A DNA stretch of 64,000 nucleotides, taken from positions 5,952,001 to 6,016,000 of the forward strand of contig JANTQA010000029.1 of assembly GCA_027625915.1 (NCBI GenBank). The letters run 5' to 3'. Made by a program: the position numbers and the translations under genes. The notes beneath the pieces were generated by a model. That model worked only from the letters and a program-made list of their open reading frames with translations, did no database searches and was not told where the DNA came from. Origin of the DNA: Anaeramoeba flamelloides (Eukaryota; Metamonada; Anaeramoebidae). Positions 1-12,230 of this stretch are shown here, one piece after another (position 1 is the first letter of the stretch; the number at the start of each line of letters is the position of its first letter).

Positions 1-129
1 AGAAAAGGTTGTTAAAAAAAAATAGATTAAAAGTTTAATTTTTCCAAGAGAAAAAAGATCAATTTTTTTATTATTTTCGAATTTGATTAAAAAAAGACCA
101 ATTAAAGTATTAATATTTTTCTCAAAAAC

Positions 130-161
<32 letters not shown>

Positions 162-1244
162 TACTGAAAAAACAACATTAAAAGAAAAAAATATAAAGCC
201 AATTGATTTTATTTTCAACCAAATAAAAGTTCCTAGTATTCCAATTATCATCAATAAAACAAAAATTTTCTTGTTATACCATAATGTACAAAGGGTGGGT
301 AACAGTAGGCGAATTAAAAATATTTCATAGGTTTGAAAGTATATTCGAAGAAAAAAATAAAATTTAGAAATTTGAAATAATTTTTTCTCATTTTCTTGCT
401 TTTTTTTTTTTTTAATTTTTTAGAATTCCTAATTGATTTTTATTTTTTATTACTAGATCAATACTTGCTATGTATATACATGCTATTAACATGCTATTGA
501 ACAAATAAAAATGATTTTAGAAAAATTCTATTAGTTTATATTGTAATTTTCATTGATCTTCAATTTAGGCTCAAAATGAAAATTGTTGTTTTTTTCTCAA
601 TTAATCCCAAAGAATTTTCATTTTTCAATTTTTTATGAAAATATCGGATTTATTAGTTTTTTTCCTATAGTGATCTCAACTATTAAAGGGTGTGTATTAA
701 ATTACTTATTTTCTTATTTATTCTTTGAAGTTCAATTATAAAAAATATTTATATTTGGAAATTTTTATGGGCTGTTTTGATAGAAATAAAGTTTTGAAAA
801 ATTACCAAGAACTAATTTGATCTGAAATAATGAATTATTCTCAACACAACCCAAGATGATCAGAAAAAAAAAAAAAAGTAAAAGTTTTTTATTTTTATTT
901 TCGGTTTAATAATTTTTGAAATTTTGATTTTGTAAATAATAGAATATGTTTTTAGTTTTCTGAAATAATTAATGGTTGGTTTGTAATGTAAGCAATTGAA
1001 AAATTAAATGATCAATTATTTTATTTTATATCCAATATATATATATATATATATATATCTATAAATTTCAAATTAATGAATGATTGTCAAAATTAAAAAC
1101 AATAGTATTTGATGAATTTACAAGTTGTAAATTCTTAAATAAGATAATAACAGTAATTATAATTATTATTTGTACCGTTACAAAATAAAATTTTTGAAGG
1201 ATTAATTCTTCAATTAACAGTATGGGAATGAGATTTTTAATTTG
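1..1244. other. Gene-free A+T-rich stretch
   Basis: No supportable gene. The stretch contains an A tract near 131-160, a (TA)n microsatellite at about 1036-1059, and the decayed repeat copy listed separately at 545-790. Open frames near 1222-1466 are pyrimidine-rich antisense shadows of the charged gene that follows. Confidence 0.6.
545..790 (-). repeat. Partial copy of inverted-repeat family 3
   Basis: This stretch matches, in reverse orientation, the internal part of the element at 50770-51438 and the copy at about 26000-26519. Shared blocks include a segment around CCCAAAGAATTTTCATTTTT and another around TTCTTTGAAGTTCAATTATA. Neither terminal inverted repeat is intact, so this is an old truncated copy. 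The family assignment rests on eye alignment only. Confidence 0.5.
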
Positions 1245-3128
1245 TTATTTTTTTTTCGATTTTTTACGTTTCTTTTTATCAATATTCTTATTAACAATTT
1301 TATTCTGTTTTTTGCCCTTTCCCTTTTTCATAATCTTTTTCTTTTTTATTTCCCTTTCCCTTTCCTTTTCCCTTTCCTTTCCCTTTTCCTTTTCCCTTTT
1401 CTTTTTCTTTTTCTTTTTCTTTTTCTTTTTCTTTTTGGACTGATTTTTATTTTTATTATCACCTGAATAATCATTTTCAGTATCACTTTTTGAATTTGTA
1501 GAATTAAACTTTTCATTTATCAAACTAGAAGATGTTTGTGAATTATTTTCATCATCAATAGACTTGAATTTTTGATCATCAGTGCTATAATTTTCTGAAC
1601 TTAAATCTTTCTTCAATTTTTTCTTTTTAATATTATTATTATTTTGCCTTTTCTTATTCTTATTCTTTTGGTTTTTACCCTTTTTTTTTTGATCCTTTTG
1701 TTTTTGTAGTATTTTTTTTTTTCTTCTCTTGTCAATTTTTTTCTTTTTCTTTATGTTACTATCATCATCCTCGCCTTCACTTTCACTCTCATTTCCACTT
1801 TTACTTTCATTTTCACTTTCGCTTCCATTTTCACTTTCGCTTTCGCTTTCGCTTTCTTTACTATTCCAACTATTTTTCTTATTCCGAGATTTATTTTTTT
1901 TCAGTTTATCCTTGTTAATTTTTTTCTTATTGGTGCTATATTTCTTGTTTCTTTTATGATCTGCATTTTCAATAATCACCAAACTATTATTGGTGTTCTT
2001 TTCATTTTGATTTTGGTTATTATCCATCTTTTTCAGTAATTTTTTTAATTTTTTTTCAAGTTCATAATTTAAAGATTTGCTTTTAAGATATGGGATGTTA
2101 TAATGTTTCTCAAACCACTTAATTAAATCTTCGTATTCTTCTTTTGATTGGAATAACACAAAATCAATTTTTGTTAAATTCAGGAGCAAATATTTGAAAT
2201 TAGGTACTTTGAAGGAAGGTATTGTAACAATTTTTTGATTTTTTTCTTGAATATACTTCTCAGCCTCGGACCAAAAATGGAAACTTTCCCCGACAACAAG
2301 TATCTTTGAAATGCGATTATTCTTCTCATTATTTAATTGTGACTTTATTTTATTTATTTTGTAAACTTTTTTATCCTTTATTAGCATATACCAATAGATC
2401 AACTTATTGAACAAATTTAAAGGATTTGAACATTTCACTAATTTGTCTTCGTTTGTTAAGTTTTGGGTTTCGTTGATTGAAAACAAAAAGAATAGGATAT
2501 TGGGGTTAATTTTTGATAATTTTGAGACGATTTTTTCTTTGAGAACATAATATTTCGTAGTCACAAAGGCAATTTTACTCTCAAGATATTGATACATTAA
2601 ATTGATCACATCACTAGTGCACTTGGCGTATTTAATTACTATTGGCAAACTTTCTAAAGACTTTAAGAGGAGATGTTCTTGAAGGCAATTGCCATGGTCA
2701 ATCAAGAAAATAATTATTGGCTTGCTCATCTCTTCTTCAATAAATTTTTGTTGAAGTTGAACAAGAATGCCTTTGAGAAGCTCTTCTTTTTTTCCAGAAT
2801 ATCGCATTTGTGGAAATTCCGTGTCATAAAAATCTGTTTCAAGTAATACTTGTAATTGTCGTTTGTCTTGTCGAAATTTCATTTTTAAAATCTCTTTTAA
2901 GATGTTTTTTTTTTCATTTTTTTTGAGTTGGACTTTTTTGTTGTGATTCTTTTTTGAAACTTGTTTTGCCAATTGAATTGTTGGTTTGGATCGGATACTT
3001 TTTTGGATTTTTTTATGTTCTTGGAATTTTGAAGCAATCATATAGTGCTTTAAAGTTGGCCACAAGGTACTATTATAATAAAAAGACCCCGAATTAAGGA
3101 AATCTTCATATAAATTGTAGTTGCTCAT
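1245..3128 (-). CDS. Charged low-complexity protein of unknown function
   Basis: A 627-residue frame read from the ATG at 3128; the same frame extends upstream to 3170 but without a better ATG. The product is not recognised. The N-terminal 380 residues or so have ordinary composition. Two stretches alternate hydrophobic strands and helices (PIIIFLIDHG near residue 135, and KILVVGESFHFWSEAEKYI near 275); this resembles two degenerate receiver-like alpha/beta folds, but no phosphoacceptor Asp is convincing. The C-terminal 240 residues are almost all Lys, Asn, Ser, Glu and Arg, with an SESESE acidic block and a terminal poly-Lys and Lys/Glu/Arg block, typical of nucleolar or chromatin-associated tails. 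No intron is visible. Existence of the gene is fairly sure because a 1.9-kb frame is very long for this A+T content; function is unknown. Confidence 0.7.
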   Translation of the reverse strand: MSNYNLYEDFLNSGSFYYNSTLWPTLKHYMIASKFQEHKKIQKSIRSKPTIQLAKQVSKKNHNKKVQLKKNEKKNILKEILKMKFRQDKRQLQVLLETDFYDTEFPQMRYSGKKEELLKGILVQLQQKFIEEEMSKPIIIFLIDHGNCLQEHLLLKSLESLPIVIKYAKCTSDVINLMYQYLESKIAFVTTKYYVLKEKIVSKLSKINPNILFFLFSINETQNLTNEDKLVKCSNPLNLFNKLIYWYMLIKDKKVYKINKIKSQLNNEKNNRISKILVVGESFHFWSEAEKYIQEKNQKIVTIPSFKVPNFKYLLLNLTKIDFVLFQSKEEYEDLIKWFEKHYNIPYLKSKSLNYELEKKLKKLLKKMDNNQNQNEKNTNNSLVIIENADHKRNKKYSTNKKKINKDKLKKNKSRNKKNSWNSKESESESESENGSESENESKSGNESESEGEDDDSNIKKKKKIDKRRKKKILQKQKDQKKKGKNQKNKNKKRQNNNNIKKKKLKKDLSSENYSTDDQKFKSIDDENNSQTSSSLINEKFNSTNSKSDTENDYSGDNKNKNQSKKKKKKKKKKKKKREKEKGKEREKEREREIKKKKIMKKGKGKKQNKIVNKNIDKKKRKKSKKK

Positions 3129-6100
3129 TAAGGAAGTTTGATTGCTGATTGATTTTTCTAAAAAGATCAAGGTTGTTGAATGATAGTCAGTTTGGGTGAT
3201 TTAATTTCACTTGAGATTTGTTTTTCCTTCAAATTTTCTTGTTCTTCTTTTTAATTCAAAAAAAACAAAAAAATGATTATTGTTATTTCAGAAACTTGTT
3301 TTCAGGAACTAAAATTATTCTTAGATTTATTTAGAGAAATTACTTCCTTTTCATTTTTTTTAAATTTCTTAAACAGACGAAATTTGTTTTTTTTTTTAAG
3401 GAGGTATTTTGAAATTAATTTTTAAAAAATATTTTAGATGTATAACTTAAGTGTTGGTTAAAGTGTTTTATCATAATTTTTTTCTCAGGTTAAGATAATT
3501 ATTTGAGTAAAAAATGAGTTTTTTTTTTTAGTTTAATTATATAATAAGATGAGTTTTAAGAATATATTGTTAATAATCAGTAATAATAAAATAATTAATC
3601 AATAATTGTTTTGTTCGAAAAAACCATCAATAATAATTTAATCATTAACTTTTCGTCAGTTTTTATTCACAACTTAACTTTTAATTGTAATAATTAATAA
3701 TGTTAACATCAAAAAAATAACTACAATTATTATTATATTTAAAAAATTCAAATTTCACAATTTTGGATTCATTAATCAAGAATATTTCATAAAAAAACAT
3801 AATCAACTGCTAGTTCATTTTTAAAATTTATTTTTTCCTTCTGTCTATCATTTTATTAAAAAAAAAAAAAAAAAGATAAATACTTTGAATCTATTTATTT
3901 AAATCTAATTTTCTGAATCTTCTAAAAAAAAAATCAAAAAAAATAGAAGTAATTTTTTTATACCATTTTAGATTTTTTTTGTTTAAAAAAGTGATTTTAT
4001 GAATATAGAAGAAGATAAATTTTATCCCCAAATAATTAACTTGTCTTATTTAAAGTACATTATTTTACAATTTCAACATAATTCCAACCACAAATGTTCA
4101 AGTTTATAATAATTCCAAAGTTTATAATTTAAAGAACAATTTTAATCACTAATTTAAAATTGTTAAAATATCAAAAGTGTAATAATTAGTATATGACAAA
4201 TGAAAATCAATAAGTATACAAAGAAATGAAAATAATCAAATCTTTTTCAATTATTTATGATATTTTTCTGATGTCTTGTTAACTTATAAAATATATGATC
4301 TAAAAAGATTCTGTTTATTATTTTATTATTTTAAAATTGAATTTAGTAAGATTATCCAATTTGTTTAAAGAATGACAAAAAAAATTATTCAAAAATCAAT
4401 TTTTATCTAGTATTTTATTCTGAAAAACTTTTTATTGAATAAGTTTTATACATCTTCATATGTTTCTAATATTAGGTTTTGAATTCAAGTAATAAGAAAG
4501 ATATCTTTTTTTTGAATTTTTGATGAAAAATAAATTTAACTTTTAGAATACTATTTTCAATTTTATTTTGAATAAAAAATGTCAGATAATTTGAAGAGGG
4601 GTCAAAAAAAATAAGGATATTTCAAATTTTCCTTTTTTTTGTGTTCAAAGGTATATGGAATTTTTAAGTACAGTTTATGATATTTTTTATCGTCAAAATC
4701 CTTTTCATATCAATACGGAATTATTACCTTGATTCTTACATGGTAATGCAGAATATCGAAAATTTTAAAAGAATTTGTTCAAGAGGAAAAATTTAAACTC
4801 TATTATTTGAAAAATAAAAAATTCTAAAATCTAAAAGTAAATTATTAATATTTATTCTGAAAAAAATTTAAATCAAGTTCGTTAAATTATATTTTTTTCA
4901 TCAAGATAATTTTCTCAATTCTTTTTAGTTCTATTAAAACAGTTAATATAAAAAGAAATCCCCAAATGGAAAAAAAAAAAATAATAATTTCCATTGTTAA
5001 TATATATATAATTATGTAAAGAATTATTCGAATTGTACAAGAACATCAGAAGTAAAAAATCAATTTTTATATTTAATTTTCGAAATGGACAATAAAAATA
5101 ATTAATTATGATATTACAAAAATAAATATTTTGTGGTTTAAAAATTACTTTTTCTGTCCATCAATAATCTATTAGGAGAAAAAAATAACATCTGAAAATA
5201 AATACTATTTTTCAAAAATTAAATAGCCAATATTTTATATTTAATTAAAGTACGGTGAAAAAAACAATAAACTCTAATATTAAGAGCCTAAAAAACTGAA
5301 TATTTCGAAAATGTTATCAGAATAATATTTTTTCCCAGATTTTTTTTTAATTTTATGAAACCGATAAAGTTTTTACTATCAGAAAGGTTTTTAAGTTGCC
5401 AACTTTATACGTAATTTAAATAACAAAAAAATCTCAATTTATTACATTTTTTTTGGAATTATATTTGGCTTGTATTTCTTTACTAGAATAGTAATTTAGT
5501 ACAGTAATCTGAATTTTTTTGTCGATTATTTTTTGTTCAAATTTAGTACGGTAAAAATGGTACTTCACAAGTATAAATATGGAATTTTGTAAAAAATAAA
5601 GTGTTTTCAATTTTTGAGATAAATATACAGATCAGTGTAATTACCTACAATTTGATAATTTTAAACGAAAGGCCAGTTTTGATTTTTGAGCTTGAATGGA
5701 TTTTCAATACTAAAATCGTTTGGTGAGAACCAATACTTTATTCGAAAAATACCGTTTAAAAAAAAAATGAAATATTGTTGTTCACCAAACGATTTTTGAT
5801 TAAAATTGTTATTATTCAATTTGTATAATCAAATATATATATTTACTATTCCCAAATTTTGGATAAATGAATGGAAATTTTTATTTATCTCGAAAAATGA
5901 AAAAACACTATTATTTACACAACATTAGTATTTAACATTGCGTAGTTGTAATTATAGGTGATTTATTCCATTTCAATTATTATTTAATATATTTTTCTGA
6001 TAATAACTTTGTCTAACTAGCCCTATATCAATTTTCTTTATTTTTAATTATTGAAGAAGTGATAATATTATTCCAAATTTACTTTTACTTGGAATTCATT

Positions 6101-7774
6101 ATAGATATTTTAAGCATAAAATCATAGATTCCAAGATCATTTAAGGGGATAGATACATACAAATTAGTATTAATTTAAAAAAAAAAAACAAAAAATCGAA
6201 AAGTGTAAAGGAAACATGAAATAGAAAAAGAAAGGAATTTTAAAAGGGTTTATAAGGCTTCATTGGTAAAAAATCAAAACAAGAAATACAAGGTTGTCTT
6301 GTTTAGGAACTCCAAAAATCACAGCCACAAAATTTTGAGTTAATTTCATTTGATAAATAATTATCCATCACGAATGTTCATTTTGGGATTGTTTTTTAAT
6401 TGTTGTAATTTCCTTTTTTCTTTTTGATCTGGTTTACTTTAAACACTTGGTATTTTTGTCTTTGCTTTTTCTATCGTATTTTCAAGTTATCCTTACTTGT
6501 AAATACATATTTCAGTATCTCTATTACTCACAAAAAAAATCATCTAATCTTATCTTTTTTGACTCTTCTTCCTAAAATAAAGGAAATTCGCCGAGATAAA
6601 ACTCAGAATAAAATCCAAAAGTTTCTTGATTAATTTATTTTTTTGTTAAAAATATTTTGAAAGGGAATTATGAAAATAAATTGTAAAAATGGGTTTATAT
6701 TCACAAAAATGTTTTTTTTTAATATAAATATCAAATTCTAAGAATATATTATGTTTAATATCTTCATAATTAAAAAAATAAAAAAGAAACTAATTATCAA
6801 ATTTTTTTTTGTTAAGTGAAAGATAATTTTACTTTTCAAGATTTATTCGATATTATATAAAAAAACAAGATCTAACTTATTTGTTTAAAATGAAAATTGT
6901 TTGTTTAATACATAGATCTTGTAAATTTTATTTTCTTCGTTAAATTTTTAATTATTTCCGATAATTTACGGTGACACATTTTATCTTTAAAAAAAGATTT
7001 AATAAAAATAAAAATTTAATTACAAAAAAAGTTGAAAAAATTGAAAATTTAAAAATTCAACTATGATTTTTATTATTCAATTCACAAATAGAATAATTAA
7101 TATTATTTTATTTTCAAAGTTTTAATATAATACCAAATATGTTTAATTGTTAAGTGGCCTTTAATTTTCACTTCAATTATCGGTTTTTCAAGTAATAAAT
7201 AATTTAATTTGAGGTGATCAATTTAACTTTAGTTACATCATCTTAATTTCAGAACTTCTTAGATGGTACAATTACTGATTCATTTGTGAATTTTTTTTTG
7301 TAGTGAAAATATTGCAACCAGCAAAAACTTTAAAAAAAGAAGGTTGTATGGAAATATGTTCACTTTTAATATTTAAATACAATTAAAACTCAAAAAAAAA
7401 TTCTATTTAATATTATCTCCATTAAAGTCACAAAAAATATTAAAATTTTAAACATTCTGAAATAAATTCACTTAAAATTTATATATTTAACACTTGGTTA
7501 CTAATTTATATAAGTGATAATTTTGGTTAACTAAACAAATTTCAAATATCTCTCAAAAAATTGAAAAAGATGGATATATTTTTTAATCAACCATCTTAAA
7601 AACAATTTGTACTCCTATTCAATTGGAAAACGAAATTATTAACTAAAATAGAGTCACCCACTGAAATTTCCTTTGAATATCTGTCATTGAAACTAATCTA
7701 CAAAACATTTTTTAATTTTTTTTTCACATTTTATTGTGGTTTTTGACTTTTATTGGAATTTAAGGTCGAGCACA
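3129..7774. other. Gene-free A+T-rich stretch
   Basis: About 4.6 kb with no coding signal on either strand that I can support. It is nearly all A/T, with frequent short homopolymers. The only structure noted is the short palindromic element at 5712-5796. Confidence 0.55.
5712..5796. repeat. Short palindromic element (85 bp)
   Basis: The ends are inverted copies: AAAATCGTTTGGTGAGAACC at the left and the reverse of it, ending CACCAAACGATTTT, at the right, with imperfect pairing continuing inward. The size and shape fit a tiny MITE-like or hairpin element. No second copy was seen in the window. Confidence 0.55.
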
Positions 7775-10562
7775 ATGGACAACTTTCAACAAAAACGGAG
7801 CAATTTCTCACAAACAACAGAAAATGAAACTGAACCCGAAATCCAAATCCCAAAATTCATCCGTTCAAAGCCAGTAAAATATGCAGGAATAGGCTTTGTC
7901 ATTCTTGGTACATGCTATTACATTTATCAGCAATACCTTCGTATTATTTTATTGATCGAAGAAAGTGATCTTGTTGTTCAAATTAATAGTCCCAAAGAAA
8001 GCGAGAGAGCTGATGCGATCCAATTCATTCTAAAGAAATGTGAGAACAATAATAATGAGTTAACAATGTACACAGAAAAGTTTAAAACCCAAATCTTTCC
8101 AATTTTAGCGCAAGAACTTATTTCGAAAAATTTAAAGTTAGGAAGTAGCTCTTCAAAACTTCTTTCCACACTTATCACAAACAGTAAGAATTGATTTTAT
8201 TTTTTTTTTGCTTTTTTTTTTTCTTTGTTTTTCTTTTCTTTTTTTAGGCATCCTCAAAACATTGAAATTAAAAAATTTGCATCTGTGTTCTTCTATTTAT
8301 TTAAAAATAAATGAACTAAACCGTTTTTTTCTTTTTGAACCCTTTTTTCAATTAACAAACCTTTGTTAATACTTGGTTAAATTTTTAAAACAAAAACTAT
8401 TCTTTTATTGATACTTTTTTATTTTTCTTCTTCAAACCAATGAACTTTGTACAACAAACAAACAAACCCTAACACCAAAAAAAAAAAATAAAATCAACAA
8501 ATATAACAACTACCAAAGAAGTATATTCTGATCATTTTTTAACATTAAATGGAGCAGAGTCTTTAATTTTAGCAATCCAAATGAACGATCCTATGCAAAA
8601 AGGTGTTGAAAAAAATTTAATCTCTCACTTAGAAGTACTCTTTAAAGTGGTCAATTATTCCAAAATAAATGCCGTTACAAAAATTAATCAATCAAGTGGA
8701 ATTTCTTTGCTGTGTACCTTGTTTATGCTTCCAGAGACAACAACAAAAACCCGATCGTTAGTTTTAAAATGTTTAACTTGGAGTGCTGAGTATTCTTCAG
8801 ATGTAATTTCGGTAATTTCTAGGGTTGAAATGTTTGATTCTTTAATTTTAGCAACAAAATCTACTGATCATTTGCTGGTTAAGTATGCAACTTCTTTAAT
8901 TTCGGATTGCTCAAACTCAAAAATTTTGATTCAAAAATGTGGGAACGAAAGACTTGTTGAGCAGCTCAAAAAATTATTAATACATTTACCTTTAAATTTA
9001 ATCAAAAAGAATAACAAAATCGAAAAGGAAAAGGAAAAAGAAAAAGAAAAAGAAAAAGAAAAAGAAAAAGAAAAAGAAAAAGAAAAAGAAAAGGAAAAAG
9101 AAAAAAAACAAAATATAAAAATTTTAAATGAAGAAATTTTAAATATTTATAATGAAACTTTAGGAAACATTTGTCTTATTTTATCCAATGTAACAGAATC
9201 AAATAAAAAAATAGCAAAAAGCATCTGTTCAGATTATGAATTTCGAAAAAATTTAATAAACAAATGCTTGAAATGTACCGAAAGCAAAATCAAATATTGT
9301 TCATTAGAATTATTATTGTCACTATCAAGAGCCAGTAAAACTAATCGATTTATCATTAGAAAATCGCCAATACCCGCCCAATTAAAATTGTTGCTATCTA
9401 ATGAAAAGAATGGTAATGTAATTTCAAAAACTATTCTATTAATAAAAATTTTGTTATGCGAAAAGCCTTTAAAACGGAGATTAATCATCGACTTTTATAC
9501 CTTGGGTATTATTAAAGAAATTCCACAACTTATTATCCGCTTTAAAAAGAATGTACCAAATCTTGAAAATATCGTTTCAATAATTAACGCCTTTTCAAAG
9601 GGTGGTAAATTAGTTCGGCAACAATTATTAAAATATAACATTTTTAAAAAAATTATTTTTATATTTAAACAAACCTCTGATCCCCAACTACATCTTAAAA
9701 TTATTCAAACTATTAATAATTATATTCACTCAAGTATGGCATTTAATTTTTCATTTTACTATATTTTTTATATCATTTTACTTTTTACTTTGATTTTTAT
9801 TTTTCCTTCTCTTTTTCCTTTTCTTTTTCTTTTTTTGGATTTTAAATTTCTTTTTCTTTTGATTTTAAATGATTGCCTATTTTTTTTTATTTATATTTTT
9901 AATTATTATTCAAATGAATTTTTTTTTTGTATTAATAAAAAAATCAAATAGCCAAAATTCAAGACCAATTAATTAAGAATGGGGGTATCAAATTGATTAT
10001 TAATCAAATCGAATCAAATAAAGAAATTACTCTGAATATAAGTTTACAAGCTATTCTATCCTTTTTAACTATTAATAAAAAACATCAACAACGAGTAATT
10101 ATTATTATTTTTTAATTTGAATCAAAATTTAATTTCCTCCTTTTTAAATTATTATTTTTGTATATATTATTTTGTTTATCCATTTATCTTTATTTATCAA
10201 TATTTTTTTTTTGTTTTTTTCTTTAATTTTTTTATTTATATTAAAAGTGGGAAAGAAATATTAATTATCTTCTCGATCAAAACACAATTCCAATTTTAAT
10301 TGATCTTTTAAAGAATAACAAGAAATTTAACAATCAAATTGTTAAAATTTTAACACAATTCTCTAAATATCGTAAGACAATATATTTTTTTAATAATATT
10401 TTTTCTATTCTTTTTTTTTTTTTTTTTGCAAATTAAAACTAACTTTATGTTGCGAAATATTTTGAATTATTTTTTATTTTAATAAAAAAAAAAATAAAAT
10501 AAACAAACTTAATAATAATAGCTAAAGCTTTGGAAGAATTAAATAAATTTCAATTGAAATAG
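7775..10562 (+). CDS. Membrane-anchored armadillo-repeat protein, multi-exon
   Basis: The start is the ATG at 7775. Exon 1 (7775-8183) encodes a hydrophobic segment at residues 34-61 (YAGIGFVILGTCYYIYQQYL), probably a membrane anchor, then helical repeats. Exon 3 ends at 9733 and its frame is open back to about 8473. Exons at 9952-10094, 10248-10371 and 10522-10562 follow, with matching phases (1, 0, 1) and GT-AG borders; the gene ends in TAG. Helical pairs such as NTIPILIDLLKNNKKFNNQI and NGGIKLIINQIESNKEI are typical armadillo/HEAT repeats, which bind partner proteins. About 30 residues of Lys/Glu dipeptide repeat, from the (AAAGAA)n tract near 9028-9108, interrupt the solenoid. The stretch 8184-8520 is unresolved: an acceptor at 8246-8247 opens a second exon whose armadillo-like frame does not match the phase of exon 1, and no good donor follows. 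Annotation error, unusual splicing or an old indel are all possible. The overall armadillo identity is likely; the partner is unknown. Confidence 0.72.
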
Positions 10563-11339
10563 ATAAAGTTTTAATAATAATCATCAATAGGCTTTTGAGA
10601 GTTGAAAAAATATAATTTTAAATTTTTTTATTCTTTTTTCCTTTCATTTTTTTTTATTCCCCCAAAAAATAAATAGTCTTTAAATATTATCTTAAAAAAA
10701 AATAAATATCTATACATAAATAAAAATTATCGTTTTATAATTTTAATAATTATTAAAACAATAAAATTTAATATTTTTTTAACTTTATAGCCATGATTAT
10801 CATCATTTTTTTTGGATCTCAAAATTTACACTGTTTAAAAATTGTAATTGAACGATTGGTATATAATTATAAAGTTCCAAAATATTACAATAAGCCCCAA
10901 TTCAAAATTTTTTACATACCAAGATCAAATTTTTGAAAACAAATAATCTTATTTAATCAATAAAAGAAATATCAAATTAGAACCATTCATATTTGTAATG
11001 TTAACAATTTTTTATAAATTACAACCATTCCCAAAAAGACAAAACATAAATAATTATCAATCAAAATAAATTAATACTTTGTCAAAATTTTGGGTTGGGA
11101 TTTATTGTTAAGGGTTAACTGTTTAAAAAACACTTTTTTATATAATTGTTAAAGAAAGAATTTTGAAGGGATAAATTTGAGACTTCTAATCCAAATAATG
11201 TCTAGAAACTAGTCTTTTAAGAATTTGAAACCCGATTTAGTTTTCTAAAAAAAAAAAGAAAAGAAAGAATAAAAAATGAAAAAATGAAAGAAAGAAAAGA
11301 ATGAAGAAGTGAGGAAAAAATAAAGAATTTAAAGAATGA
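10563..11339. other. Gene-free stretch with one inverted-repeat element
   Basis: Downstream region of the armadillo gene. It contains the family 5 element at 10896-11099 and a purine-rich run near 11250-11330. No gene is seen. Confidence 0.5.
10896..11099 (-). repeat. MITE-like element, family 5, copy 1
   Basis: This is a reverse-orientation relative of the element at 20746-20947. They share terminal inverted repeats related to CCAAAATTTTTAACACACC and an internal block containing ATTAGAACCATTCA and GTTAACAATTTTTTATAAA. The ends here are more worn than in copy 2. Confidence 0.55.
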
Positions 11340-12230
11340 ATGATAGGAAAAAACCGAAAGTTATCGGAATCCAGTTGAATTTGCACGTTTAGGGCCGTTA
11401 GAGATTATTTGGATTTGAGTTCCTTATTCCGAATGAAATGTTGATTTATATTGGTCAAAAAGCAATTCTATGGTGATGTAATAAATTTCTTTTATGTTCA
11501 TTTTCCTTAAAAATTCATCTGTATATTCTTTGAAAATGATGTTGAGGTCAAATTGATTGAATTTTTTTGAGGACTTTTTTTCATTTTCCCCAAGTTTTCT
11601 CATATTTTTTTTGATAGATACATAGATAAAATGGTATCTATCATCAATTTTACTTATTAATTATGTATATATTTTGGATTTTGGCTCTATTATACATCTG
11701 TGTGTGCATCTATCTAAGACCATTTGTTAAGGGTTATAGTTTGAATAGGGTTGTTGATTGGTTTCTAGTTTGGGCGTGGAAGTTTTTCACTCAATTTCTC
11801 TGGAAATTCGACAATTTAGAGATATTTTTGCACTTTCCAGTTTTTGTCTTCTTATTATGATTTGACTTTTACATTTATTAATTACCTTGATTTTTATAAA
11901 GTTTTTTTTTTCATTTCTTCTTTACCATATTCACCCAATCAAATATCTCTAAATTGTAGATTTTCAAGTCATCTTTGCTATGTGATCCAATTTTATCTTA
12001 CTTCATTTCTCCATGACTTTAGCTTTCCTCTTAATATCAGTATATTGTATGGGGTCTGTTCTTTTTAATGATTTGTATATATCCGTGGGAACAGATTTGT
12101 GCCTTATTTTTGGTTTCCCTTTCTATATTAATCCTAGTTTCGATATCCTTATTATCTCTATATTTTAGAACAGAAATGTCTAATTCCTAAGAATAACTGT
12201 GGTAAAATGACTCCGTTGATAATCTAGATT
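11340..12230 (-). pseudogene. Decayed coding remnant, probably from a mobile element
   Basis: On the minus strand several disjoint pieces read like protein (for example SVPTDIYKSLKRTDPIQYT and FKEYTDEFLRKMNIKEIYY) within a stretch that is less A-rich than its surroundings. The pieces lie in order but the reading is broken in many places, so this is an old, dead sequence. I do not recognise the family; a transposon open reading frame or a dead host gene are both possible. A virus-like origin cannot be excluded, so it is treated only as a fossil. Confidence 0.4.

Noticed and set aside
1222-1959. Plus-strand Phe/Leu/Ser-rich open frames
   Set aside because: They are the antisense of the Lys/Glu/Ser-coding tail of the minus-strand gene, with only four or so residue types.
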